DNA from: Pseudosulfitobacter koreensis | Lineage (GTDB): Bacteria > Pseudomonadota > Alphaproteobacteria > Rhodobacterales > Rhodobacteraceae | Direction of reading: 5' to 3' | NCBI RefSeq assembly: GCF_024733015.1 | Contig: NZ_JANKJG010000011.1 | Span: forward strand, 81,408-145,407 | DNA: 64,000 nucleotides | In this document: piece by piece, positions 27,856 through 36,415 of the stretch | How positions within the stretch are numbered: position 1 is the first letter of the stretch | Layout of the letters: each line of letters begins with the position of its first letter | Notes under the pieces: generated by a model | Database searches by the model: none | What the model was told of the DNA's origin: nothing | The model's input: the letters and a program-made list of their open reading frames with translations, nothing else | Program-made: the position numbers and the translations under genes

Positions 27856-28344
27856 TCAGTCAAAGCCGATGGCGTTTTCCATGATCCGCGTCTCGCCATG
27901 ACCATTCACCAGCGCCACGTCAAAGCGCACCTGGGTCAGGCTGCCGCGTGGCATCAGGGCAAGGTATTCCTCGGCAGAGGCATAGATGCGGCGTATCTGG
28001 CGCGCACTCAGCCGGGCGGCGGCGCGGTCGAAGGTCTTGCTGTGCTTGACCTCGACAAAGACGAGCCCCTCGCCGTCACGGGCGATCAGGTCGATCTCCC
28101 CGCTTTTGCCGCGCCAGCGTTGCCGGACGACGGGATAGCCCCGGCGTTCGTAGTCCATGGAAATCCGTGTTTCGGCGGCGACACCCGCGTGGTAGGCCAT
28201 TTCGCCGCGCGCACGGCGCAGATCCGATGCCACACGTTTTGCCGCAGGTTTTGCCACGGGTTTTGCAGCGGGGGTTTGCGCGGCGGTTTGCGCGGCGGGC
28301 GTCAGGGGAAGCGGCGGTCGAAAATCAAATGCCAGTTGTGTCAT
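27856..28344 (-). CDS. yraN: YraN/UPF0102-family endonuclease-like protein
   Basis: 162 residues. The core YERRGYPVVRQRWRGKSGEIDLIARDGEGLVFVEVK carries the nuclease-type D...ExK arrangement (about residues 60-110). An alanine/lysine-rich N-terminal tail (about 1-50) is extra compared with the usual 120-residue form. The cellular role is not established. It begins 8 bases after the rsmI stop. rsmI and an lpoA homologue lie next to it, as yraL-yraM-yraN do in E. coli. Confidence 0.88.
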   Translation of the reverse strand: MTQLAFDFRPPLPLTPAAQTAAQTPAAKPVAKPAAKRVASDLRRARGEMAYHAGVAAETRISMDYERRGYPVVRQRWRGKSGEIDLIARDGEGLVFVEVKHSKTFDRAAARLSARQIRRIYASAEEYLALMPRGSLTQVRFDVALVNGHGETRIMENAIGFD

Positions 28345-28352
28345 GCCAAACC

Positions 28353-29222
28353 TCAGGGTGTGTCGTCGTCCCCTTTGGAAAGGGTCAACGCCAGTTGATA
28401 GACTTTGCGGCGGGGCGCGCCGTGGGCGGAGGATACGGCATCCACCGCATCGCGCATCGACATTTGCCCCAACGCCTCGATCAGGTCCGAGGAGACATCA
28501 TCTTCCTTAATTTCCTGTGAACGGCGATCAATCAAGACCACGATTTCGCCCTTAACGGTCGCTTCCGCATAGTATTCGGCAAGTTCCGAGAGGGTTCCGC
28601 TGCGCACTTCCTCGAATTTCTTGGTCAGTTCGCGGCACACCGCCGCGCGCCGCGCGGCACCCAGCACGTCGGCGGCATCGGCCAGCATCGCCGCCAGCCG
28701 CTTGGGTGATTCGTAAAACACCAGCGTGGCCTGCACATTGCCCCAGCCCTCGAGCGCAGAGCGCCGCGCGGCCTTGGTGTTGTGCAGGAAACCGCCGAAA
28801 AGAAACGCATCCGTCGGCAATCCGCCGACCGCCAGCGCCGTCACCACCGCGCTGGGGCCGGGCGCGCAATGCACCGGCACGCCTGCTGTGCGGGCGGCGC
28901 GGATCAGCTCGAACCCCGGATCGGCGATCAGCGGCATCCCCGCCTCGGAGGCATAGGCCACCGCCTCGCCCGCGCCCGCCGCGTGCAGCAACTGGTCTAC
29001 CACCTTGGCCGCACTGTGGTCATGCAGCGTGTGGATGCGCCGACCGTTCAGCGGCACGCCGTGGATGTCCATCAGCCGCCGCAGGCTGCGCGTGTCTTCG
29101 GCCGCCAGAACATCCGCCGACGCCAGCACATCCAGCGCCCGCAATGTGATGTCGCGCGCGGTGCCGATGGGCACGCCCACCAGGTGGATGCCCGCAGGCA
29201 GAGTAACCTTCTGAAAATTCAA
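28353..29222 (-). CDS. rsmI: 16S rRNA 2'-O-ribose C1402 methyltransferase
   Basis: 289 residues; methylates C1402 of 16S rRNA in the decoding centre using SAM. Motifs: HLVGVPIGTARDITLRALD at the start, AEDTRSLRRLM near 40, SEAGMPLIADPG near 90 and the GPSAVVTAL region. The start appears to be TTG at 29222 (MNFQKVTL), consistent with the N-terminus of the family; AAAGGCGGG lies 7-15 bases upstream. It is divergent from the lpoA-like gene with an 88-base gap. Confidence 0.93.
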   Translation of the reverse strand: MNFQKVTLPAGIHLVGVPIGTARDITLRALDVLASADVLAAEDTRSLRRLMDIHGVPLNGRRIHTLHDHSAAKVVDQLLHAAGAGEAVAYASEAGMPLIADPGFELIRAARTAGVPVHCAPGPSAVVTALAVGGLPTDAFLFGGFLHNTKAARRSALEGWGNVQATLVFYESPKRLAAMLADAADVLGAARRAAVCRELTKKFEEVRSGTLSELAEYYAEATVKGEIVVLIDRRSQEIKEDDVSSDLIEALGQMSMRDAVDAVSSAHGAPRRKVYQLALTLSKGDDDTP

Positions 29223-29310
29223 CGCTGGACCCGCCTTTCGTGACGTCTATGATCTTCGCCAAATCAAGGCGGTTTTCGGGCCGCCCAGACCTTAGGGAGT
29301 TTCCTGCACC

Positions 29311-30495
29311 ATGTTCGCGTTTTTACACCCCGCCCGCAAGGCATTGCACCTGCTGTTCTTGCCGCTCATAGCCTTCGTTCTGGCCGCGTGCGAGCCTGTG
29401 ATGATGGCACCCGGCACCGCCGGTGGCCCCTCTGTCGACACGTCGAAGCCCGTGCCCGTGGCCCTATTGGTGCCGCGCGGTTCCGCCACGGCATCCGACG
29501 AGCTGCTGGCGACCAGTCTGGAAAATGCCGCGCGTCTGGCGATGCGTGACCTTAGCGGTGTCGCCATCGACCTGCGGGTCTATGCAACGGCGGGCAATGC
29601 CGCCACCGCCGCCAGCGCCGCGACGCAGGCCGTCAATGACGGGGCCAAGATCATCATCGGGCCCGTCTATGCCGAAGCCGCCAACGCGGCAGGAGTCGCT
29701 GCCTCCGGTGCGGGCGTGAACGTGCTCGCGTTCTCGAACAACACCACCATCGCGGGCGGCAACGTCTTTGTGCTTGGGCCGACCTTTCAGACCACCGCCG
29801 ACCGGCTGGTCAGCTATGCCACCCGTCAGGGCAAATCGCGCATCGTGGTGGTCAGCGCGCAGGATGTGGCGGGGCAGCTGGGACGCTCCGCGATCCAGAA
29901 CGCCATCAGCAACACCGGCGCCACGCTTGCCGGTTCTGTTGACTATCCGCTGTCGCAGCAGGGCGTGATCGACGCGGTGCCGCGCATCAAGGCCGCTGTG
30001 GACGGATCGGGGGCCGATGCCGTGTTCATGACATCCTCCACCGCCTCGGCGCTGCCGCTGCTGGCGCAACTGCTGCCCGAGGTCGGCATTCAGCCTGCGG
30101 TCACGCAATATATCGGCCTGACCCGTTGGGACATTCCCACGCCGACGCTGTCGCTGCCCGGTCTGCAAGGCGGCTGGTTTGCCTTGCCCGATCCTGCGCG
30201 CAGTGCAGCCTTTGCCGCCAAGTACCAGGCGGCCTATGGCAGTGCGCCGCATCCGATTGCGGGCCTCGGCTTTGACGGGATCGCAGCCGTCGGCGCATTG
30301 GTCGCAAAGGGCCAGTCGAACGCGCTGACCGGTGCGGCGCTGACCCAAGGTGCGGGCTTTCAGGGCGCTTCGGGCATCTTCCGGCTGCGCAGTGACGGCA
30401 CCAACGACCGCGGGCTGGCCATCGCCACGATCCGCAACAACCAGGTCGTTGTGATCGACGCCGCACCGCAAGCGTTCGGCGGCGCCGGTTTCTGA
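29311..30495 (+). CDS. penicillin-binding protein activator (LpoA/YraM-like lipoprotein)
   Basis: 394 residues. A lipoprotein signal (about 1-28) ends in the lipobox FVLAAC with Cys27. The rest is a periplasmic-binding-protein type I fold like the C-terminal domain of LpoA, the outer-membrane activator of PBP1A in E. coli. The N-terminal TPR domain of LpoA is absent, as in many alphaproteobacterial homologues. The activator role is inferred from family and from the rsmI/yraN neighbourhood. Confidence 0.85.
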   Translation: MFAFLHPARKALHLLFLPLIAFVLAACEPVMMAPGTAGGPSVDTSKPVPVALLVPRGSATASDELLATSLENAARLAMRDLSGVAIDLRVYATAGNAATAASAATQAVNDGAKIIIGPVYAEAANAAGVAASGAGVNVLAFSNNTTIAGGNVFVLGPTFQTTADRLVSYATRQGKSRIVVVSAQDVAGQLGRSAIQNAISNTGATLAGSVDYPLSQQGVIDAVPRIKAAVDGSGADAVFMTSSTASALPLLAQLLPEVGIQPAVTQYIGLTRWDIPTPTLSLPGLQGGWFALPDPARSAAFAAKYQAAYGSAPHPIAGLGFDGIAAVGALVAKGQSNALTGAALTQGAGFQGASGIFRLRSDGTNDRGLAIATIRNNQVVVIDAAPQAFGGAGF

Positions 30496-30502
30496 TCCCA
30501 CA

Positions 30503-33274
30503 ATGCTGAACACCCAACAGCCAGCGCCTCTGGCGGTCGACTTGATCTGTCCGCCAGAGGCGATTTTCGACGCGGCCGCCTTTTCCTCGGCGCTGATCAA
30601 GGCGCGGCAGAATGATGCAGCACCGATGGACGTGCGCAACGAGATGGTCGGATGGCTGCAACAGGCGCAAAAGCAGGGGCGTGCCGCCATCGCCGAGGCC
30701 TTTGCCGCCCGCCCCTTTGCCGCGCGCCCGACCACGGCGGCCTATACCTACCTGACCGATCAGCTGGTCGAGGCGACGATGACGCTTGCCGCGCAGGTGA
30801 TCCACCCCAACGTGTCGCCCACCGCAGGCGAACGGCTGTCGCTGATCGCCGTGGGCGGGTACGGGCGCGGCGAGATGGCACCGTTTTCCGATGTCGACCT
30901 GCTGTTCCTGACCCCCTACAAGATCACCGCCTGGGCCGAGAACGTGATCGAGACCATGCTCTACATGCTGTGGGACCTGCGCCTGAAGGTCGGCCACTCG
31001 TCGCGCACCGTGAAGGATTGCATCCGGCTGGGCCGCGAGGATTTCACCATTCGCACCGCGATGCTGGAGCACCGTTTCATCGGCGGCGACCGCGAGTTGG
31101 CCAAGGTCCTGGACAAGCGCCTGTGGGACGAGCTGTTTTCCGGCACCGCGCGCGATTTCGTCGAGGCCAAGCTGCACGAGCGCGACGAGCGTCACAAGCG
31201 GCAGGGCCAGCGCTATGTGGTGGAGCCGAACGTCAAGGAGGGCAAGGGCGGGCTGCGCGACCTGCAATCGCTGTTCTGGATTTCAAAATACATTCACGGC
31301 GTGCACGACACCGCCGATCTGGTGCCGCTGGGTGTCTTTACCGAGGATGAATTCGCCAGTTTCGCCGCCGCCGAAAGCTTCTTGTGGGCGGTCCGGTGCC
31401 ATCTGCATCTGCTGACCGGGCGCGCCACCGAGCAGCTGACATTCGACATGCAGGTGCAGGTGGCCGAGGCGATGGGCTACGAGGACAAAGCAGGCCGCCG
31501 CGCCGTCGAAGTCTTTATGCAGGCGTTTTTCCTGCACGCCACCGAAGTGGGCGACCTGACGCGGATATTCCTGACCGGGCTTGAGGCCGTGCACCTGAAG
31601 GCCGAGCCGCTGCTGGAGCGGCTGCTGAGCCGCCGCCGCAAGACCAAGGCCGGCTATCAGGTGATCCACAACCGCATCGCGATCATCGACGACAACGCGT
31701 TCCTTGCCGATCCGCTGAACATCCTGCGCCTGTTCGAAGAGGCGCTGCGCACGGGCATGCTGATCCATCCCGACGCGATGCGTCTGGTGAAGGCGAACCT
31801 GAGGCTGATTGACGATCACGTGCGCAATGCGCCCGAAGCGCGGCGCATCTTTCTGGACCTGCTGCTGAAACACGGCAACCCCGAACGCGCCCTGCGGCGG
31901 ATGAACGAGCTGGGCGTGCTGGCCGCCTTCATCCCCGAATTCGAGCCGATCGTGGCGATGATGCAGTTCAACATGTATCATTCCTATACGGTCGATGAAC
32001 ACATCATCCAGACGATCATGGCGCTGAGCGAGATCGAGAACGGCGATCTGGTCGAGGATCTGCCGGTCGCCACGTCGATCCTGAAGGCGGGGGTGAACCG
32101 CAGGGTGATCTATGTGGCGCTGCTGCTGCACGACATCGGCAAGGGCCGCGAAGAGGATCATTCGATCCTGGGCGCACAGATCGCCCGCAAGGTCGGCCCG
32201 CGCCTGGGGCTGAAGCCCGACGAGGTCGACACAATCGAATGGCTGGTGCGCTATCACCTGCTGATGTCCGACATGGCGCAGAAACGCGATATCGCCGACC
32301 CGCGCACCGTGCGCGACTTTGCCAAGGCGGTGCGCACGGTCGAGCGGCTGGACCTGTTGTGCGTGCTGACCGTCTGCGACATTCGCGGCGTGGGGCCGAA
32401 CACCTGGAACAACTGGAAGGCCGTGCTGATCCGCGCGCTTTACCGTCAGACACGCACGGCGCTGGAAGACGGCATGGAAGCGCTGAACCGCGAGAACCGG
32501 GGCGCCGAGGCGAAGAAGGCGCTGCGCGCCGCCCTTGCCGATTGGCCGCGCAAGGACGTTCAGGTCGAGACGGGCCGCCACTACGAGCCTTATTGGCAGG
32601 GCCTGCACCAGACTGCGCATGTGGTTTTTGCCAACCTGCTGCGGGGTATCGGCGACAACGAGATCCGCATCGACCTGCACCCCGACGAAGACCGCGACGC
32701 GACGCGCGTCTGTTTCGTGATGCAGGACCATCCCGGCATCTTTGCCCGTCTGGCCGGTGCGCTGGCGCTGGTCGGGGCCAATGTGGTCGATGCGCGCAGC
32801 TACACGACCAAGGACGGCTACGTGACCGACGCCTTCTGGATACAGGACGCGGACGACACGCCCTATGACGCCAGCCGCCTGCCCCGCCTGCGCAAGATGA
32901 TCGAGCGCACGCTGCACGGCGAAGTGGTGCCGCGCGAGGCGATGGTGGACCGCGACAAGGTCAAGAAACGCGAAAAGGTGTTCCGGGTGCCCACGCACAT
33001 CACCTTCGACAACGATGGGTCGGAAATCTACACGATCATCGAGGTCGACACCCGCGACCGCCCCGGCCTGCTGCACGATCTGGCGCGCACGCTGGCGTCG
33101 TCCAATGTCTACGTCGCCAATGCGGTCATCGCGACCTATGGCGAGCAATGCGTCGACACGTTCTATGTCAAGGACATGTTCGGGCTGAAATACTATACCC
33201 CGAGCAAGCAAAAGACGCTGGAGAAGCGCCTGCGCGCCGCCATCGTCGAAGGGGCGCAGCGGGCCGAGGATTGA
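30503..33274 (+). CDS. glnD: [protein-PII] uridylyltransferase / uridylyl-removing enzyme
   Basis: 923 residues, full length. It senses glutamine and modifies PII proteins. The nucleotidyltransferase motif is GGYGRGEMAPFSDVDLLFL (about 113-131). A linker domain is followed by the HD hydrolase with LLLHDIGKGREEDHS (about 540). Two C-terminal ACT domains follow (around 730-800 and 840-910; GIFARLAGALALVGANVV and GLLHDLARTLASSNVYV). It starts 7 bases after the lpoA-like stop. Confidence 0.96.
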   Translation: MLNTQQPAPLAVDLICPPEAIFDAAAFSSALIKARQNDAAPMDVRNEMVGWLQQAQKQGRAAIAEAFAARPFAARPTTAAYTYLTDQLVEATMTLAAQVIHPNVSPTAGERLSLIAVGGYGRGEMAPFSDVDLLFLTPYKITAWAENVIETMLYMLWDLRLKVGHSSRTVKDCIRLGREDFTIRTAMLEHRFIGGDRELAKVLDKRLWDELFSGTARDFVEAKLHERDERHKRQGQRYVVEPNVKEGKGGLRDLQSLFWISKYIHGVHDTADLVPLGVFTEDEFASFAAAESFLWAVRCHLHLLTGRATEQLTFDMQVQVAEAMGYEDKAGRRAVEVFMQAFFLHATEVGDLTRIFLTGLEAVHLKAEPLLERLLSRRRKTKAGYQVIHNRIAIIDDNAFLADPLNILRLFEEALRTGMLIHPDAMRLVKANLRLIDDHVRNAPEARRIFLDLLLKHGNPERALRRMNELGVLAAFIPEFEPIVAMMQFNMYHSYTVDEHIIQTIMALSEIENGDLVEDLPVATSILKAGVNRRVIYVALLLHDIGKGREEDHSILGAQIARKVGPRLGLKPDEVDTIEWLVRYHLLMSDMAQKRDIADPRTVRDFAKAVRTVERLDLLCVLTVCDIRGVGPNTWNNWKAVLIRALYRQTRTALEDGMEALNRENRGAEAKKALRAALADWPRKDVQVETGRHYEPYWQGLHQTAHVVFANLLRGIGDNEIRIDLHPDEDRDATRVCFVMQDHPGIFARLAGALALVGANVVDARSYTTKDGYVTDAFWIQDADDTPYDASRLPRLRKMIERTLHGEVVPREAMVDRDKVKKREKVFRVPTHITFDNDGSEIYTIIEVDTRDRPGLLHDLARTLASSNVYVANAVIATYGEQCVDTFYVKDMFGLKYYTPSKQKTLEKRLRAAIVEGAQRAED

Positions 33275-33310
33275 TTTAAGGCGCGTTTGAGCGCTTTGCT
33301 GGCTGCGGGA

Positions 33311-33343
33311 GCCTCCGGCGGGAGTTTATCTGGCAAAATGAAG
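33311..33343 (+). repeat. dispersed intergenic element, copy 2 (after glnD)
   Basis: CTCC-GGCG-GGAG, then TTTATCTGGCAAAATGAAG, 36 bases after the glnD stop and in its reading direction. The small hairpin followed by TTTAT could terminate glnD transcription. It matches copies 1 and 3 in order and spacing. Confidence 0.6.
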
Positions 33344-33356
33344 GGCGGCGGCCTGT

Positions 33357-34526
33357 TCAGGCGGCGGGCAGCGCGTGCTGTACCAGATGCACCCACGTGT
33401 CTGCGCCGGGCACCAGCCCATCGTCATTGAAATCGTAGCCCGAGGCATGAAGCGGCAGGCCGTGTGCGCCATCGGTGCCGTTGCCCATCAGGAAAAAGCA
33501 GCCGGGACGCGCCATCGCCATATGGGCGAAGTCTTCGGAAAAGAGCTTGGGGAAGCATGCGGCGTCCACGTTGGCGGCCCCCAGCGCAACGCTGCCTGCG
33601 CGGGCGACGGCGGCCACCGCGTCGGCATCGTTGATGGTGGGGGCAAAGACGGTCTGGTAGGCGACTTCTGCGGTGACGTCATGGGCGGCGGCGGTGCCCG
33701 CCACCAGTTCGCGCATCCGCGCTTCGATCAGCCTGTTGGTTTCGGGGGAGAGCGCGCGGGCGTCGCCCTTGAGGACCGCGCTGCCGGGCAGGATGTTGCG
33801 CCCGCCGTCGGCGATGAATTCGGTCACCGACACCACGCCGTTCTGCGCCGGGTCGAGCTTGCGCGAGACGATGGTCTGCAAGGCGCCGACGATCTGCGCG
33901 CCGACCACGATGGCGTCGACGCCCAGGTGCGGCAGGGCGGCGTGACCGCCGCGCGCGCGGACCTCGATCTCGAACAGCGCCTCGGAGGCGGTCATCGGCC
34001 CTGCGCGCGTTTCCAGATGGCCGACGGGCAGGCCGGGCATGTTGTGGATGGCAAAGACCTGATCGACCCCGAACCGCTCGAAGAGGCCATCGGCGATCAT
34101 CGCCTGCGCGCCCTGCCCATGCTCTTCGGCGGGCTGGAAGATGAACACCACGCGCCCGTCGAATTGACCGTGCGCGGCCAGATGTTTCGCGGCCCCGAGC
34201 AGCATCGCCATATGCCCGTCGTGGCCGCAGGCGTGCATCACGCCGCCCGTGCGGCTGGCATAGGCGGCCCCCGTGGTTTCGCGAATCGGCAGCGCGTCCA
34301 TATCGGCGCGCAGACCCACCGAGCGGGTGCCATTGCCGCGTTGCAATATGCCCACCACGCCGGTCTGACCGATGCCCCGGTGCACCTCGAGGCCGAAGCT
34401 TTCCAGCAGGTCCGCCACCCGTGCCGCCGTGCGCACTTCGGCAAAGCCAAGTTCGGGATGGGCATGGAAATCCTGCCGCCACGCTGTCATTTCGAGGGAA
34501 AGATCGGCGGTGGTGGTGGCTGGCAT
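33357..34526 (-). CDS. M20-family amidohydrolase (hippurate hydrolase-like)
   Basis: 389 residues of the M20D aminoacylase/amidohydrolase group. Metal ligands are in HACGHDGHMAML (near 95-106) and PAEEHGQGA, with a late His in the C-terminal SEDFAHM segment. The start ATG at 34526 follows AAAGGA. It hydrolyses N-acyl amino acids or similar amides; the exact substrate is unknown. It converges with glnD. Confidence 0.9.
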   Translation of the reverse strand: MPATTTADLSLEMTAWRQDFHAHPELGFAEVRTAARVADLLESFGLEVHRGIGQTGVVGILQRGNGTRSVGLRADMDALPIRETTGAAYASRTGGVMHACGHDGHMAMLLGAAKHLAAHGQFDGRVVFIFQPAEEHGQGAQAMIADGLFERFGVDQVFAIHNMPGLPVGHLETRAGPMTASEALFEIEVRARGGHAALPHLGVDAIVVGAQIVGALQTIVSRKLDPAQNGVVSVTEFIADGGRNILPGSAVLKGDARALSPETNRLIEARMRELVAGTAAAHDVTAEVAYQTVFAPTINDADAVAAVARAGSVALGAANVDAACFPKLFSEDFAHMAMARPGCFFLMGNGTDGAHGLPLHASGYDFNDDGLVPGADTWVHLVQHALPAA

Positions 34527-34617
34527 TGCAGGTCCTTTGCAAAATGATTTCCTTCATCAAAACCATCTGGCGGACAAACTCAAGTTTTGCCCCTTTGGCG
34601 TCGCGCCCCGGGCAACA

Positions 34618-34800
34618 ATGACACCGGCCCGACAGATTTATGCACGCGGCGGCGTGATCGGCGGCAAACTGCGCGAAAACCGCGACACCGGCGCGCGGGA
34701 TCTGCACCCGCGGATGTCGTCGCTGCAAGAGGCCCTTGTCACGCACCCGCCCGACCCGCTAGGCCCTGTCCGAGACTGCACCAGCGAGGCCCGCACGTGA
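34618..34800 (+). CDS. possible small ORF upstream of murJ (60 aa)
   Basis: MTPARQIYARGGVIGGKL... runs 60 codons with GC-rich third positions like real genes here. Its TGA overlaps the murJ GTG start (GTGA), the coupling seen across this window. I recognise no family, see no signal peptide or membrane helix, and find no good Shine-Dalgarno before the ATG. Otherwise the 270-base gap between the M20 gene and murJ holds nothing I can name. Confidence 0.25.
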   Translation: MTPARQIYARGGVIGGKLRENRDTGARDLHPRMSSLQEALVTHPPDPLGPVRDCTSEART

Positions 34801-36341
34801 AACCCATCCGCCTGATGACCGGCTTTCTGACCGTGGGGTTCTGGACATTGATGTCGCGGGTCCTGGGCTTCGTGCGCGAGATCCTGATCCTGTCGCTGAT
34901 CGGACCGGGGCCGCTGATGGATGCCTTTGTCGCGGCGTTCAGGCTGCCCAACATGTTTCGCCGGTTCTTTGCCGAAGGCGCGTTCAATGCGGCCTTCGTG
35001 CCGATGTTCTCGGCCAAGGTCGAGGGCGACGAGGATGCCCACCGCTTTGCCACCGACGCGCTGAACGGGCTGATGCTGGCGACGCTGGCGCTGACGGCGC
35101 TGGCGCTGGTGTTCATGCCGGCACTGGTCTGGGCCACGGCGGGGGGGTTCGACGCGCAGCGGTTCGATCTGACGGTCGGGTTCGGGCGGATCACATTCCC
35201 CTATATCTTCTTCATGTCGCTGTCGGCGCTGTTCTCGGGCGTGCTGAACGCCACGGGCCGCTTTGCGGCTGCTGCCGCTGCCCCGGTGCTGCTGAACATA
35301 TTCGTCATCATTGCCATGATCGCGGCCAACAAGCTGGGCGGCGATGTGGTCCTCTGGCTGATCTGCACCATTCCGCTGGCGGGCATCGCACAGCTGGCCC
35401 TGACGTGGACCGCCGCCGCGCGCGCGGGCTTTGCGCTGAAACCGGGGCTGCCGCGCTGGACGCCGGACATGCGCAAGATGCTGATCGTTGCGGTGCCTGC
35501 AGCGCTGGCGACCGGCGTGATGCAGGTGAACCTGGTGGTGGGGCAGGTCGTCGCCTCGCAGTTCGACAATGCGGTCAGCTGGCTGTTTGCGGCAGACAGG
35601 CTCTATCAACTGCCGCTGGGCGTGGTGGGCATCGCCGTGGGGATCGTGTTGCTGCCCGATCTGTCGCGCAGGCTGAAGGCGGGCGACGACGAGGGCGCGC
35701 GCAATGCGCTGAGCCGTGCCGCCGAGATATCGCTGGCGCTGACCATCCCGTCGGCGGTGGCGCTTATGGTGATCCCGCAGCCGCTGACCTCGGTGCTGTT
35801 CGAGCGTGGGGCGACGGGCCCCGACGATGTGGCGGCGATCGCCGTGGCGGTCGCGGTCTACGGGCTCGGCCTGCCCGCCTTCGTGATCCAGAAATTCCTG
35901 CAACCTCTGTTCTTTGCCCGTTCCGACACGCGCAGCCCGTTTCGCTACGCGGTCTGGGCGATGGTGGTGAACGCCGTGCTGGCCGTGGGGCTGGCACCGG
36001 TCCTGGGCTGGATTGCTCCGGCCATCGCGACCACCGTCGCGGGCTGGGCGATGGTTCTGATGCTGCGCCAGGGCACGCGCAGGATGGGCGAGGTCGCGCA
36101 GTTCGACGACCGTTTCCGCAAGCGCATCTGGCGGATCATCCTCGCGTCGGCGGTGATGGGCATCTGCCTCTGGGCAGTGTCATTGGCGCTGTCGGGCGCG
36201 CTGGGAACCGCAGGCCTGCGCTATCTGGCGCTGTTGGTTCTGGTGCTGGCCGGGGCTATCAGCTATTTCGGCACCGGCCACCTGATCGGCGCGTTCAAAC
36301 TGTCGGATTTCAAACGCGCCACGAAACGCAAACGCGGCTGA
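34797..36341 (+). CDS. murJ: lipid II flippase MurJ
   Basis: 514 residues with about 14 membrane helices (MOP superfamily). It flips lipid II across the inner membrane for peptidoglycan synthesis. The N-terminus MTGFLTVGFWTLMSRVLGFVREIL and the following DAFVAAFRLPNMFRRFFAEGAFNAAFVP are diagnostic. The start is taken as GTG at 34797, 7 bases after GAGG; the frame continues upstream but without family similarity. A hairpin-bearing repeat follows the stop. Confidence 0.95.
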   Translation: MKPIRLMTGFLTVGFWTLMSRVLGFVREILILSLIGPGPLMDAFVAAFRLPNMFRRFFAEGAFNAAFVPMFSAKVEGDEDAHRFATDALNGLMLATLALTALALVFMPALVWATAGGFDAQRFDLTVGFGRITFPYIFFMSLSALFSGVLNATGRFAAAAAAPVLLNIFVIIAMIAANKLGGDVVLWLICTIPLAGIAQLALTWTAAARAGFALKPGLPRWTPDMRKMLIVAVPAALATGVMQVNLVVGQVVASQFDNAVSWLFAADRLYQLPLGVVGIAVGIVLLPDLSRRLKAGDDEGARNALSRAAEISLALTIPSAVALMVIPQPLTSVLFERGATGPDDVAAIAVAVAVYGLGLPAFVIQKFLQPLFFARSDTRSPFRYAVWAMVVNAVLAVGLAPVLGWIAPAIATTVAGWAMVLMLRQGTRRMGEVAQFDDRFRKRIWRIILASAVMGICLWAVSLALSGALGTAGLRYLALLVLVLAGAISYFGTGHLIGAFKLSDFKRATKRKRG

Positions 36342-36346
36342 CCCAC

Positions 36347-36404
36347 CTTCATCTTGCCGGATAAACTCCGGGGGAGCGCCGCAAGGCGCGGGGGCAGAGC
36401 CCCC
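36347..36404. repeat. dispersed element copy 3 with double hairpin (bidirectional terminator)
   Basis: CTTCATCTTGCCGGATAAAC then TCCGGGGGAG is the reverse orientation of copies 1 and 2, so it faces the minus-strand gene ending at 36416. Two more hairpins follow: GCGCC-gcaa-GGCGC (36376-36389) and GGGGGC-aga-GCCCCC (36390-36404). The block fills the gap between convergent murJ and the rhomboid-like gene and probably terminates both. Confidence 0.6.
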
Positions 36405-36415
36405 ATTTGGCCCCC

